64,000 bases of DNA, taken from the NCBI GenBank assembly GCA_964399635.1, contig CAYNRU010000053.1, positions 1 through 64,000 on the forward strand, read 5' to 3'. The stretch's first letter is position 1; the number at the start of each line of letters is the position of its first letter. The notes beneath the pieces are model-generated. The model did not search any database, was not told where the DNA came from, and saw only the letters and a list, made by a program, of their open reading frames with translations. Positions 16,842 to 25,981 of this stretch are shown here, piece after piece. Both the position numbers and the translations under genes were made by a program. The DNA comes from UBA4615 sp964399635. GTDB taxonomy: Bacteria; Pseudomonadota; Gammaproteobacteria; Burkholderiales; Burkholderiaceae_E.

Positions 16842-17462
16842 ATGAACGCCACCGCCCCGGCCCCCGACAGCCCGCTCGAACGCGCCACCGCCGCCATCCT
16901 CGCCATCGCGTCCCGCGTCCCCGCGACCCGCGAGCCCCGCAGCGCCGACCCCGACGCCCGGGCCGGCGCCATCGCGTCGTCCGCCAAGCGCAGGACCGCC
17001 GCGATCTCGGCCGCCGCAGCGCTGCCCCCCGGGCCGATCGGGTGGCTGACGCTGCTGCCCGAGGCGGTGGCGATCTGGCGGGTGCAGTCGATGATGGTGG
17101 CCGACATCGCGGGCGCCTACGGGCAGGCCGACGCGCTGACGCAGGAGCTGATGCTGCACTGCCTGTTCCGCCACAGTGCCGCCCATGCGGTCGGTGGGCT
17201 GGCGGTGCGCGCCGGCGAGCGCCTGCTGGTGCGCACGGCGTCCTACCGCACGCTGCAGCCGATCGCCCGCGCCGTGGCCGGCCGCATCGCCCGGCGCACC
17301 GTCGCCCGGGGGGTCGCGCGCTGGGTCCCGGGTCTGGGCAGCGTCGCGATCGGGGTCTACGCCTGGCGCGACACCGCGCAGGTCGCACGGACCGCGATCG
17401 AGGCCTTCTCGCACGACATCGGGCGCTCGGCCGAGCCTGCGACGATCGACGCAGACGCGTAG
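16842..17462 (+). CDS. EcsC-like protein
   Basis: This 206-residue protein resembles the EcsC family. It has a Gly/Ala-rich helical hairpin (PPGPIGWLTLLPEAVAIWRVQSMMVADIAGAYG) and a second one near the C-terminus (VPGLGSVAIGVYAWRDTAQVARTAIEAF). These are typical amphipathic or membrane-associated helices. The biochemical role of the family is poorly known. The ATG at 16842 gives a compact protein; the longer open frame upstream is arginine-rich shadow sequence. It stands between the BciA-like gene and an outer-membrane protein gene with gaps of 185 and 141 bases. Confidence 0.55.
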   Translation: MNATAPAPDSPLERATAAILAIASRVPATREPRSADPDARAGAIASSAKRRTAAISAAAALPPGPIGWLTLLPEAVAIWRVQSMMVADIAGAYGQADALTQELMLHCLFRHSAAHAVGGLAVRAGERLLVRTASYRTLQPIARAVAGRIARRTVARGVARWVPGLGSVAIGVYAWRDTAQVARTAIEAFSHDIGRSAEPATIDADA

Positions 17463-17603
17463 CGGCAAACGGTCGCCCCCTCCCGGCGTCGGCGACGCGC
17501 CACGGGAGGTCCCGCGGTCGCGGCCCCGGAGCCTCGCGGGCGCCGCCTGGCCGCGGCGGCTGCCCGCGCGGTTGCAAGCCGTGCAGCAGCAGGAGGACAA
17601 TCG

Positions 17604-18503
17604 ATGCTCAGGCACGCGCTCCGTGCCCTCCACGAGCTCGGCGAGCGATCGCCGGGCAGCAACCAGAGGCTGCTCCGCATGACCGTGCACACGGTAGGTC
17701 GTTCCCCCACTCTCTTCTGCAGCGTCGTCTGCGGGCTCGCCGTCGCGGCCTCGCCCTGCGCGGCCGAGGAGACGGCAACCGAGCTCGCCCAGAGGCTGTC
17801 GAACCCGGTGGCGGCGCTGATCAGCGTGCCGATGCAGCTCAACTACGACCAGGACATCGGCGCCGCGCGCGGCGGCGACCGCTGGGTCCTGAACGTCCAG
17901 CCCGTCGTGCCGATCACGCTGAACCAGGACTGGAACCTGATCTCGCGCACCATCGTGCCGCTGGTCTCGCAGAACGAGGTCTTTGCGGGCGCCGGTCGCC
18001 AGTCGGGGCTCGGCGACGTCGTCCAGAGCTTCTTCTTCTCGCCCAAGGCGCCCGGCGCGAGCGGCTGGATCTGGGGGGCAGGCCCCGTGCTGCTGCTGCC
18101 CACGGGCAGCGACGACCTGCTGAGCGCGCGCAAGTGGGGCGCCGGACCGACCGCGGTGGTCCTCAAGCAGCAGAACGGCTGGACCTACGGCGCGCTCGCC
18201 AACCACATCTGGTCGTTCGCGGGGGACAGTGGCCGCGCCGACGTGAACTCGACCTTCATCCAGCCCTTCCTGTCCTTCACGACGCCCGACGCATGGAGCT
18301 TCACGCTCAACACCGAGAGCACCTACAACTGGGACAGCAAGCAGTGGACGGTGCCGATCAACGCCACCGTGAGCAGGGTGACGCGCATCGGCGGCCAGAT
18401 GGTCAGCATCGGCGGGGGCCTGCGCTACTGGGCCGAGGGCCCCGACGGCGCTCCCCACGGCCTGGGCCTGCGATTCACGATCACCCTGCTCTTTCCGAGA
18501 TGA
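17604..18503 (+). CDS. Outer-membrane beta-barrel protein
   Basis: This 299-residue protein looks like the transporter-like barrels often annotated as MetA-pathway or neuromedin-U-like proteins. The mature part alternates aromatic-rich strands (NWDSKQWTVPINATVSRVTRIGGQMVSIGGGLRYW) and ends in FTITLLFPR, a typical barrel C-terminus, though with Arg last rather than an aromatic residue. AGGAGG at 17591-17596 strongly supports the ATG at 17604, giving an unusually long n-region before the signal-peptide core. An ATG at 17679 with a weaker GAGG would give a normal signal peptide ending at CAAEE. Substrate unknown. Confidence 0.68.
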   Translation: MLRHALRALHELGERSPGSNQRLLRMTVHTVGRSPTLFCSVVCGLAVAASPCAAEETATELAQRLSNPVAALISVPMQLNYDQDIGAARGGDRWVLNVQPVVPITLNQDWNLISRTIVPLVSQNEVFAGAGRQSGLGDVVQSFFFSPKAPGASGWIWGAGPVLLLPTGSDDLLSARKWGAGPTAVVLKQQNGWTYGALANHIWSFAGDSGRADVNSTFIQPFLSFTTPDAWSFTLNTESTYNWDSKQWTVPINATVSRVTRIGGQMVSIGGGLRYWAEGPDGAPHGLGLRFTITLLFPR

Positions 18504-18566
18504 GCCGCGGCGCCACCGTGGCCGTGACCGGCGGCCATCTGTGCGGCTGAACGAGGCAATTCCGGC

Positions 18567-19433
18567 ATGATCGAGCACGCGCACGCGCGCCTGTCCAACG
18601 TCGTCATGCACTACGCGAGCTGCGGCGACCCTGCCGCCGAGGCGGTCGTGCTGCTGCACGGCTTTCCCCAGACCTGGCGCGAATGGCGGCACGTGATGCC
18701 GCGCCTCGCCGACGCGGGCCTGCGCGTGATCGCGCCCGACCTGCGCGGCCTGGGCGACACCTCCCGACCGCTCGAGGGCTACGACAGCGCGAGCGTCGCG
18801 GCCGACGTGGCCGAGCTGGTGACGCGGCATCTGGGCCATTCGCGCTTCCACCTGGTGGGTCACGACTGGGGCGGGCCCACCGCGTTCGCGCTCGCCTGCG
18901 CGCATCCGGAGGCGGTCCGCACGCTGTCGATCGTCGACGTGACGGTCCCGGGCCTGGGGCCCGACCTGTCGCAGGGCGGCAAGCGCTGGCACCACGCCTT
19001 CCACATGACGCCCGACCTGCCCGAGGCCCTGGTGCAGGGGCGCGAGCGCGTCTACCTGTCCTGGTTCTACCGCGACTTCTCGTGGGTGCCGGACGCGATC
19101 GGGCCGGAGGACGTCGACGACTACGTGCGCTGCTATTCGCAGCCCGGGGCGCTGCGCGCCGGCTTCTCGTACTACCGCGCGATACCGGTCAATGCGGCGC
19201 GCAACCGCGCGCTGCGCGACTCGGGCTTCAGGCTGCCGATGCCGGTGCTCGCAGTGGGCGGCGCTCGCGCGGAGGCGCGCGGCCGCGGCGCGGAGCCCGA
19301 GGCGTCGCTGCGCGAGATCGCAGGCGACGTGACGGGGCTGGTGGTCGCCGACAGCGGCCACTTCGTGCCCGAGGAGCAGCCGCAGGCGCTGGCGCAGGCG
19401 CTGCTCGCGCACTTCGGCAAGGCGCGCGGCTGA
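18567..19433 (+). CDS. Alpha/beta hydrolase, epoxide hydrolase-like
   Basis: This 288-residue hydrolase has HGFPQT at the oxyanion position, an Asp nucleophile in GHDWGG and the catalytic His in SGHFVPEE, which is the layout of soluble epoxide hydrolases and haloacid-type dehalogenases. Cap-domain tyrosines in YLSWFYRDF and FSYYRA are compatible with epoxide ring opening. Substrate specificity cannot be read from sequence. It is followed by a possible terminator and the convergent slyX gene. Confidence 0.82.
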   Translation: MIEHAHARLSNVVMHYASCGDPAAEAVVLLHGFPQTWREWRHVMPRLADAGLRVIAPDLRGLGDTSRPLEGYDSASVAADVAELVTRHLGHSRFHLVGHDWGGPTAFALACAHPEAVRTLSIVDVTVPGLGPDLSQGGKRWHHAFHMTPDLPEALVQGRERVYLSWFYRDFSWVPDAIGPEDVDDYVRCYSQPGALRAGFSYYRAIPVNAARNRALRDSGFRLPMPVLAVGGARAEARGRGAEPEASLREIAGDVTGLVVADSGHFVPEEQPQALAQALLAHFGKARG

Positions 19434-19434
19434 G

Positions 19435-19465
19435 GGCCCGCGGCGCTGCGCCGGCCCGCGGGGCC
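19435..19465. terminator. Candidate terminator between hydrolase and slyX
   Basis: GGCCCGCGG (19435-19443) pairs with CCGCGGGGCC (19456-19465) with one bulged C, right after the hydrolase stop and before the convergent slyX stop. No U tract. Confidence 0.35.
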
Positions 19466-19515
19466 GAGCCTGCGGCCGCGCGGCGGCACGATGCGGCCGG
19501 ACGCCGGCCACGCCG

Positions 19516-19734
19516 TCAGTAGTGCGGCGGAATCTCGTCGCGCAGGCTGCGGAACTCGCGCTCGGCTTCCGGCCCGCCCTGGCTCGACAGTCGCGCGAGT
19601 TCGCGCATCAGCAGGTCTATCCGCTCCTGCTGGCTCGCGACGATCTCGTTGAGCCTGTCCAGCAGGTCCTCGGCGAGACTCGCCTTGACCTCGAGGTCGG
19701 TCAGGCGTTTCTCGAGTTGGTTCGCAATGTCCAT
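19516..19734 (-). CDS. slyX: SlyX family protein
   Basis: This 72-residue coiled-coil protein matches SlyX throughout: EKRLTDLEVKASLAEDLLDRLN, then IVASQQERIDLL, and the diagnostic C-terminal PPHY. The function of SlyX is not established. The heptad pattern suggests an oligomeric helix bundle. It sits alone, downstream of the universal stress protein gene on the same strand, 84 bases apart. Confidence 0.92.
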   Translation of the reverse strand: MDIANQLEKRLTDLEVKASLAEDLLDRLNEIVASQQERIDLLMRELARLSSQGGPEAEREFRSLRDEIPPHY

Positions 19735-19818
19735 GGTCGGAGGCGGGGTCGGGGCGGTCGCGGGTGAGGCCGGCAGGGCCTCATTGTCCGCCAGGAAGCA
19801 GGCCGCCGCGCCGGCGTG

Positions 19819-20247
19819 TCACTTGACGAGCAGCACCGGCACCGTCGCGTTGTGGACCACGCGCTGGGTCACCGAGCCGAGCAGCAGCGCCCCGACCGCG
19901 CCGAGACCGCGGGTCGCCATCACGACCATGTCGGCGGCGCGCTCGGTCGCCACGCGCGGGATCTCGTCCTCCGGCAGGCCGCTCTCGGCCAGCGCGGTGA
20001 CCTGCTCGAGCCCCAGGTGGCGGGCATACCCCAGCGCACGCTCGAGCACTTGCGCCTGCTTGTCGCGCTCGTGCTCGCCGATGCGCTCGTACTCGCGCGG
20101 CGAGAGCTCGCCGTGGTAGGTCGAGAACGCCTCGCGCACGTGCACCAGCAGCACCTCCACCCCTGCCTCCTTCGTGAAGCGCAGGGCGGCGTCGATGGCG
20201 CGCAGGGAGGCGTCGGAGCCGTCCACGGGAATCACAAGTCTGAGCAT
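19819..20247 (-). CDS. Universal stress protein UspA family
   Basis: This 142-residue single-domain universal stress protein begins with RLVIPVDGSDASLRAIDAAL and ends with the nucleotide-binding loop region TRGLGAVGALLLGSVTQRVV, the arrangement of ATP-binding Usp proteins. It is cytoplasmic and probably dimeric, contributing to survival under stress or growth arrest. The 210 bases upstream, towards the pxpA stop, contain no gene and should carry its promoter. Confidence 0.92.
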   Translation of the reverse strand: MLRLVIPVDGSDASLRAIDAALRFTKEAGVEVLLVHVREAFSTYHGELSPREYERIGEHERDKQAQVLERALGYARHLGLEQVTALAESGLPEDEIPRVATERAADMVVMATRGLGAVGALLLGSVTQRVVHNATVPVLLVK

Positions 20248-20457
20248 CGGGCTCTCCAGGTCGGGCCGGCTCTTTGCGAGGATCGCCGCCCGGCCGCGGA
20301 CGTGCCGCGGCCTGACCCGCCGCAGCGGTGGTCGGCCAGGACGCGCCTGCGGTTCCGGCCGATGCTAGCCCTTCGCGGCGCCGGCGTCGATGCGCGCGCG
20401 GCGCATGTGGCGCGTCAGCGGCGGCGCGGCGCGCCACCAGCGACCCGCCACGGGCGC

Positions 20458-21219
20458 TCAGGCTGGCGCGACCGACACCCCGGCCTGCTCGAGCGCCCGG
20501 CGCAGCGCCCGCACGAAGGGCACCGCAGTCGGCTTGTCGCCGTGGATGCATACCGTGTCGGCCCGCACCGCCACCGACGTGCCGTCTACCGCCACCAGGC
20601 GGCCGTCCCCGACCATGCCCAGCACCTGCGCCACCGCCTCGGCCTCGTCGGTGATCAGCGCGTCCGCGCGGCCGCGCGGCGCGAGCGTGCCGTCGGGCAT
20701 GTAGCGCCGGTCGGCGAAGACCTCGCAGCGCACCGACAACCCGGCCTCGCGCGCGACGGTCTCCATCACGCTGCCCGCCAGCACGTACATCCGGACGTCG
20801 TCACCCAGCGCCTTGACCGCGCGCACGAGCCCGCGCGACAGCGCCGGGTCGCGGACCGCCATGTTGTAGAGCGCCCCATGCGCCTTCAGGTGATGCAGCC
20901 GGCCGCCGGCCGCCTCGGCGAAGGCACGCACCGCGCCCGCCTGGTAGAGCGTCATCTGGTAGACCTGCTCCTCCGTGACGTCCATGCTGCGACGCCCGAA
21001 GCCCTGCAGGTCGGGCAGGCCGGGATGGGCGCCGACGGCGACGCCGTGCCCGATGGCCAGGGCCACGGTCGCGGCGATGGTGGCGGGGTCGCCGGCGTGG
21101 AAGCCGCAGGCGACGTTGGCCGAGCTGACGAAGGGCATCAGGGCCGCGTCGTCGCCCATGCGCCAGGCGCCGAAGCTCTCGCCCATGTCGGCATTCAGGT
21201 CGATCGATCTCGTGTTCAT
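20458..21219 (-). CDS. pxpA: 5-oxoprolinase subunit PxpA
   Basis: This 253-residue protein is the LamB/YcsF family subunit A of bacterial ATP-dependent 5-oxoprolinase. It opens with IDLNADMGESFGAW and includes KAHGALYN and the HPGLPDLQGFGRR segment typical of the family. The complex hydrolyses 5-oxoproline, a damage product of glutamine and glutamate, to glutamate. The gene is the last of pxpB-pxpC-pxpA on this strand, 16 bases after pxpC. Confidence 0.95.
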   Translation of the reverse strand: MNTRSIDLNADMGESFGAWRMGDDAALMPFVSSANVACGFHAGDPATIAATVALAIGHGVAVGAHPGLPDLQGFGRRSMDVTEEQVYQMTLYQAGAVRAFAEAAGGRLHHLKAHGALYNMAVRDPALSRGLVRAVKALGDDVRMYVLAGSVMETVAREAGLSVRCEVFADRRYMPDGTLAPRGRADALITDEAEAVAQVLGMVGDGRLVAVDGTSVAVRADTVCIHGDKPTAVPFVRALRRALEQAGVSVAPA

Positions 21220-21235
21220 GGCGCTCGGGCGCTCC

Positions 21236-22291
21236 TCATTCGGGCGGATAGGCGCAGGCCTGGCCGATACCGGCCAGGCGCTGCGCGAACCCGCGGGATC
21301 TGTGCCGCGCGAGGCGGTCCGCTTCGTCCAGCGCCACCAGCCGGAACCTGATCCTGCAACCGGCCCCGGCCTGTGCGAGCAGGTGCTCGCCGGCGCTCGC
21401 GACCTCGAGTATGCGCGGGTAGCCGCCGGTGGTCTGGTGCTCGGCCAGCAGGATCACCGGCTCGCCGGACGGGGGCAGCTGCACCGTGCCCAGGCTCACC
21501 GGCTCGCTGGCGAGCTGCGGCAGGGCGCGGGTGTCCAGCGCCTGCCCCAGCAGGCGCATGCCCTGCCGGTTGCTCTGTGGGCTGACGGTCCAGCTCTGGT
21601 CGAGCAGCGAGCGGCGCGACTCGGCCGGCAGCAGGTCCAGGTGCCGGCCGGCCAGCACCGGCAGCTCGATCGAGGGCCACTCGGGCGGCAGGTCTTCGGA
21701 CGCCTGCCAGGAGGGCCAGGGCCGGCCCGCGGCCGGATCTGCCCGGCGCAGCACCGTCGCCGCGCGGCGGCGCGCGAGGCCCTGCGCCTGCGCGGCGAGC
21801 GGCAGCCGCAGGGCCGCGGCGAGCGGGGCGGGGCCGATGCCCGCGGCGAGATGGGTGCTGCGGCTGCCCAGCACGGCCGGCAGCGCCAGGCCGCCCGCCA
21901 CGGCGAGCCAGCTTCGCCAGCCCACCGGCGGCGCCTGCCAGCGCAGTACGCTGCCCGCCGTCACGAACACCGGACGCTGGGTCGGCAGGGCGAGCCCCGC
22001 GCCGCCCTCCGAACCCGCCGCCCGTGTCAGTCCGTGCCTCGCGCCGACGCTGGCGATCCAGGCGTCGCAGTGAAAGCGCAGCGTCGGGCCGGGCCCGGTG
22101 ATCTCGAGGCCCGCCTCGTCCGGCGCGTTGCCTACCATCGCATTGGCCAGCGCCAGTGCGCCGCGGTCCATCGCGCCGCCCCGCGACAGCGCGATGCGCG
22201 CCTGCCCCGGGCGGCCCGCATCCTGGACAGTGGTCAGCAGGCCGGGCTTGAGAACCTCGACGATCGGCACGCCTTCCGCGGGCGCGCTCAT
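21236..22291 (-). CDS. pxpC: 5-oxoprolinase subunit PxpC
   Basis: This 351-residue protein is the biotin-dependent carboxyltransferase-like (KipA) subunit C of 5-oxoprolinase, with the family opening VLKPGLLTTVQDAGRPGQ and GAMDRGALALANAMVGN. It forms the ATP-using PxpBC part with PxpB. Its start codon overlaps the stop of pxpB as ATGA, suggesting coupled production of the two subunits. Confidence 0.94.
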   Translation of the reverse strand: MSAPAEGVPIVEVLKPGLLTTVQDAGRPGQARIALSRGGAMDRGALALANAMVGNAPDEAGLEITGPGPTLRFHCDAWIASVGARHGLTRAAGSEGGAGLALPTQRPVFVTAGSVLRWQAPPVGWRSWLAVAGGLALPAVLGSRSTHLAAGIGPAPLAAALRLPLAAQAQGLARRRAATVLRRADPAAGRPWPSWQASEDLPPEWPSIELPVLAGRHLDLLPAESRRSLLDQSWTVSPQSNRQGMRLLGQALDTRALPQLASEPVSLGTVQLPPSGEPVILLAEHQTTGGYPRILEVASAGEHLLAQAGAGCRIRFRLVALDEADRLARHRSRGFAQRLAGIGQACAYPPE

Positions 22292-23061
22292 CGGCGGGCC
22301 CAGAGCCGCTCGAAGACGGCCTTGTCGATCGGCTCGAAGCGCAGGCTGTCGCCTTCGGACATCAGCGCGGGCGGCGAGCGCGCCGGATCGAACAGCCTAA
22401 GCGGGCAACGGCCGATCAGGTGCCAGCCACCCGGCGTGGGGCTCGGATAGACGGCGGTCTGCAGCCCGGCGATCGCGAGGGCGCCCTCGGGCACGCGCGG
22501 CCGGGGCGAGGCCCGGCGGTCGAGCCTGAGGCGCGGATCGAGCCCGCCGAGATACGCGAATCCGGGCATGAAGCCGATGACCTCGGCGGTGAAGACGCAG
22601 CCGGCGTGGATGTCGATTACCTCTCGTACGTCCAGACCGGTGGCCGCGGCGACGTGGTCGAGGTCGGGCGCGAGCGAGGCGTCGTAGCAGGCGGGCAGCG
22701 TCACCTGCCGGCCGGCCGGCGCCTCCCAGCCCAGCGCCTGCGGCGCAGCGTCGCGAAGCCAGGCGAGCGCCGCCTCGCGGTTCGGGGCGCGCGTGTGCAG
22801 GCCGCCGTCCGCGTCGTCGACGGCGATTCGCACGGCGAGCGTGCGCACGCCTGCGACCGCCTCGGCGCAGAAGGCCTGCGGCGCCTCGCGCAGCCGCGCC
22901 GCGAGTGCCCGCGCCGCGACGTTGGCCTGCGCCCGGCCGCCCCAGTCCACCATGACCCAGGCATCGCCACAGGGTTGGACGCGGATGTCGGCATCCGGTC
23001 CGGCGGGCGCTGGGGTCGATCGTTCGGGGTCGGGGGCGTGGCGGGTCATGGGGGGCGGCAT
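22288..23061 (-). CDS. pxpB: 5-oxoprolinase subunit PxpB
   Basis: This 257-residue protein is the KipI-type subunit B of 5-oxoprolinase. The PxpB hallmarks GFMPGFAYLGGLDPRL and the AIAGLQTAVYPSPTPGGWHLIGR region are intact. The start at 23061 has a GGAG upstream; another ATG at 23049 is possible, while the open frame further upstream lacks family similarity. The N-terminal 25 residues are a variable Pro/Ala-rich extension. It is the first gene of the pxpBCA operon and is divergent from the DUF3300 gene across a 266-base promoter region. Confidence 0.92.
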   Translation of the reverse strand: MPPPMTRHAPDPERSTPAPAGPDADIRVQPCGDAWVMVDWGGRAQANVAARALAARLREAPQAFCAEAVAGVRTLAVRIAVDDADGGLHTRAPNREAALAWLRDAAPQALGWEAPAGRQVTLPACYDASLAPDLDHVAAATGLDVREVIDIHAGCVFTAEVIGFMPGFAYLGGLDPRLRLDRRASPRPRVPEGALAIAGLQTAVYPSPTPGGWHLIGRCPLRLFDPARSPPALMSEGDSLRFEPIDKAVFERLWARR

Positions 23062-23327
23062 GGCACCGGGCTCCGATCGGACGGCGGGCCCGGGCAGGGC
23101 AAAGGCGAGTATCCCGCGGTCGGGCTCCCGGCACCACTCGCCGTCGGGCCGCCGCCATCGTGTGCAATGGTAAAATCCGGCCTGGATCCCCTGATTCGGC
23201 TCGATCCTCGGAACAGCCATGCAGGTGTACCGGCTCGCCGGGCGGTAGGATCGACTCGGTCGCGACCCAGACTAGGTTTTAGTTGCCGTAGCAGCGCTGC
23301 GATCCGCGCCTCGATCCAGGGAGAACC

Positions 23328-24926
23328 ATGTTCACGATGCTCGTGTCCCGGCTGAGCCTGCTGCTGTTCGCGGCGGCGCTGGCACTTCCGATGCTCGCGT
23401 CCGCCCAGTCGGCGGACAAGCCCTTCACCAACGCGCAGCTCGACCAGATGCTCGCCCAGGTGGCGCTCTACCCGGACCCGCTGCTGTCGCAGCTGCTGAT
23501 GGCGTCGACCTACCCGGAGGAGTTCGCCGAGGCGACCGCGTGGTCCAAGGCACGCCCCGACAGCAAGGGCGACGCAGCGGTCAAGGCGGTCGAGTCCAAG
23601 GACTGGGACCCGTCGGTCGCCTCGATGGTGGCCTTCCCCGAGGTGCTGATCACGCTCGGCGAGAAGCCCGACTACGTGAAGAGCCTCGGCGACGCCTTCC
23701 TCGCCCAGCCCGAGGACGTGATGGACTCGGTGCAGCGGCTGCGCGTCGCTGCGCAGAAGGCGGGCAACCTGACGACCAACGAGCAGATCAGGGTGTCGAC
23801 CGAGGCGGCGACGCCCGCCCCGGCCGCCACGACGACGACGGTCGTGGTGCAGCAGGCGGCACCACCCCCGCAGGTGATCGTCATCCAGCCGGCGCAGCCG
23901 TCGGTGGTCTACGTGCCCGCCTACAACCCGACGCTCGTGTACGGGCCCTGGATGTATCCGTCATATCCGCCCTACTACTATCCGCCGCCCCCCGGGTACT
24001 GGTTCTCCCGCACGGTCGCGACCGGCATCGCATGGGGCATCGGGATCGGGGTCTCCAACGCGCTGTGGGGCGGCTTCGCCTGGGGCCGGGGCGACGTGAA
24101 CATCAACGTCAACCGCTACAACAGCATCAACGTCAACAATCGCATCGACGTCAACAGCAGCAACCGGAGCAGCTGGAGCCACGACCCGGGCCACCGCAAG
24201 GCCGACTACCGGGGCGGCGACGCGCAGCGCCAAAGCCTCGAGCGCCGTTCGCAGGCGTCGGGGCGCGAGGCCTATCGCGGCAAGGACGTCGCGCGCGATG
24301 CGGGCGGCGACGGCGTGCGAGATGTGAACCGGGACGGCACGCGCGATGTGAGCCGCGACGGCGCGCGCGATGCTAGCCGCGACGCCAGCCGCGACAAGGC
24401 CCAGCAGGCGATGGCCCAGCGTGGCGTCGACGGCGGGGCAGGCGCCGCCCGCGATCGGACCCAGGGCGCGGACCGCGGCGCGGCACAGGACAGGGCGCAG
24501 GGCGCCGGCCGGGATGCGACCCGGGACAAGGCACCGGCCGCGAGCCGCGACGCTGCCCGGCAGACGGCCGAGAAGGCCGACCGCGACGCGGCCCGCGACC
24601 ATGCTGTGAAGGCCTCCCAGGACAATGCCCTGAAGGGCGCGGGCGACCGCCAGGCGAAGCAGCAGATCGACCGCGGGGCGGCGAGCCAGAACGCCGCGCA
24701 GCGCCCGGATGCGGGAGGCGCGCGGCCCACACCCGTGGCGGCACGGCCGTCCCCCGTGGAGACCCGCCCTGCCCCGGCAGCGGCCCGCCCTGCCCCCGCG
24801 GCAGCCCGCCCCGCTCCCGCTCCCTCGACGGTCCGCTCCGCTCCCGCTCCCGCGGCCCGTTCGGCGCCGGCGGGCGGCGGCGCGGCCGCCCGCGCAGGCG
24901 CCGGTGCCGGTGCCCGTGGCCGATGA
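23328..24926 (+). CDS. DUF3300 exported protein with repetitive tail
   Basis: This 532-residue protein has a signal peptide ending at ASAQS and the DUF3300 domain over about residues 30-270 (LDQMLAQVALYPDPLLSQLLMAS and QPSVVYVPAYNP are typical). A Tyr/Pro-rich segment and a short Gly/Ala hydrophobic stretch follow. The last 230 residues are low-complexity: Arg-Asp repeats of the type DVSRDGARD, then Pro/Ala repeats. The family has no known activity; an envelope role is inferred. It is paired with a DUF2950 gene 16 bases downstream, a recurring combination. Confidence 0.85.
   Translation: MFTMLVSRLSLLLFAAALALPMLASAQSADKPFTNAQLDQMLAQVALYPDPLLSQLLMASTYPEEFAEATAWSKARPDSKGDAAVKAVESKDWDPSVASMVAFPEVLITLGEKPDYVKSLGDAFLAQPEDVMDSVQRLRVAAQKAGNLTTNEQIRVSTEAATPAPAATTTTVVVQQAAPPPQVIVIQPAQPSVVYVPAYNPTLVYGPWMYPSYPPYYYPPPPGYWFSRTVATGIAWGIGIGVSNALWGGFAWGRGDVNINVNRYNSINVNNRIDVNSSNRSSWSHDPGHRKADYRGGDAQRQSLERRSQASGREAYRGKDVARDAGGDGVRDVNRDGTRDVSRDGARDASRDASRDKAQQAMAQRGVDGGAGAARDRTQGADRGAAQDRAQGAGRDATRDKAPAASRDAARQTAEKADRDAARDHAVKASQDNALKGAGDRQAKQQIDRGAASQNAAQRPDAGGARPTPVAARPSPVETRPAPAAARPAPAAARPAPAPSTVRSAPAPAARSAPAGGGAAARAGAGAGARGR
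24280..24420 (+). repeat. Arg-Asp codon repeat in the DUF3300 gene
   Basis: Imperfect 24- to 30-base units encode DVNRDGTRD, DVSRDGARD and DASRDASRD in succession. A lower-level Arg/Asp periodicity continues to about 24600. The unit is intragenic and in frame. Confidence 0.55.
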
Positions 24927-24942
24927 GAACGAGGCGACCGAC

Positions 24943-25851
24943 ATGACCGACACCACACCGACCTCTCGTTGCCTCCCGGCACTGCTCGGCGCGCTGCTGC
25001 TCGCCGGCCTGCTGGCGCTCTCCCCGGCCGTGCATGCGCAGAAGGCCTACCCGACGCCGGACGCCGCCGCCGACGCGCTCGTCGACGGCATCGCCCGCAA
25101 CGACGACGCGCAGGTCGCCGCCGTGCTCGGCGCCGGCTACGGGCGATACATCCCCCTGGGCGACACCTCGTTCGAGGACCGCATCGCGTTCCTCGAGGCC
25201 TGGGCACGGGCCCACCGGATCGTGACGCCGGCCGACGGGCGCGCGATGCTCGAGGTCGGCACCCATGGCTGGACGCTGCCGGTACCGATCGTCCGCACGG
25301 CCGCGGGGTGGCGATTCGACCCGTCGGCCACGCCCGGCGAGCTGCGGCGCCGGCGCATCGGCCGCAACGAGCTGGCGGCGATCCAGGTCGCGCTCGCCTA
25401 CACCGACGCCCAGGAGGAGTACTACCCGCGCAATCCGGATGGCCGCAGCCCGAAGCACTTCGCGATGCGCGGCCTGTCTTCGCCGGGCAAGCGGGACGGC
25501 CTGTACTGGGCCGCGCTGCCCGATGAACGCGAGAGCCCGCTCGGCCCGGCCTTCGCGCATGCCCGCCGCGGCCAGGCCTACCACGGCTACCTCTACCGGG
25601 TGCTGACCGCGCAGGGCCCGCACGCGCCCGGCGGCGCGAAGCGCTACGTTCGCGATGGGCTCATGACCGAGGGCTATGCGCTGATCGCCTGGCCCGAGCG
25701 GCGCGGCGACACCGGGGTGATGAGCTTCATCGTGAACCGCGACGGCATCGTGCACCAGAAGGACCTCGGGCCCGACACCGACGCGATCGCCCGCCAGATC
25801 CAGGCCTACGACCCCGACCCGAGCTGGCGGCGGGTCGAGCCGATCAGGTAG
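24943..25851 (+). CDS. DUF2950 exported protein
   Basis: This 302-residue protein matches DUF2950. It has a signal peptide ending at VHAQK, then YPTPDAAADALVDGIARND. Family-typical segments include RRIGRNELAAIQVALAYTDAQEEYY, HGYLYRVLTAQGPHAPGGAKRYV and a C-terminal GVMSFIVNRDGIVHQKDLG. The function is not known. It lies 16 bases after the DUF3300 gene and is probably cotranscribed; both products are predicted to be exported. Confidence 0.85.
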   Translation: MTDTTPTSRCLPALLGALLLAGLLALSPAVHAQKAYPTPDAAADALVDGIARNDDAQVAAVLGAGYGRYIPLGDTSFEDRIAFLEAWARAHRIVTPADGRAMLEVGTHGWTLPVPIVRTAAGWRFDPSATPGELRRRRIGRNELAAIQVALAYTDAQEEYYPRNPDGRSPKHFAMRGLSSPGKRDGLYWAALPDERESPLGPAFAHARRGQAYHGYLYRVLTAQGPHAPGGAKRYVRDGLMTEGYALIAWPERRGDTGVMSFIVNRDGIVHQKDLGPDTDAIARQIQAYDPDPSWRRVEPIR

Positions 25852-25981
25852 CGCGCGCGGCGCCGGGTTCCGGCTGCGCCGCGAGGCGCGCCCGCCCGGC
25901 ACGCATGGGTTTTACTTCGCGCATCGGTTTCCGTACCCTGCGCCCGATCCGCTGTACCCGCGGACCCACGGAGACGGACCC

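Noticed and set aside
16596..19511. A 971-codon open frame on the minus strand
   Set aside because: It runs opposite to the EcsC-like, outer-membrane and hydrolase genes, is full of Arg/Pro/Gly/His and shows no family motif; it is a GC-rich shadow frame.
24373..25902. A 509-codon minus-strand frame opposite DUF3300/DUF2950
   Set aside because: It reflects the Arg-Asp and Pro-Ala repeats read backwards; no motif or start signal supports it.
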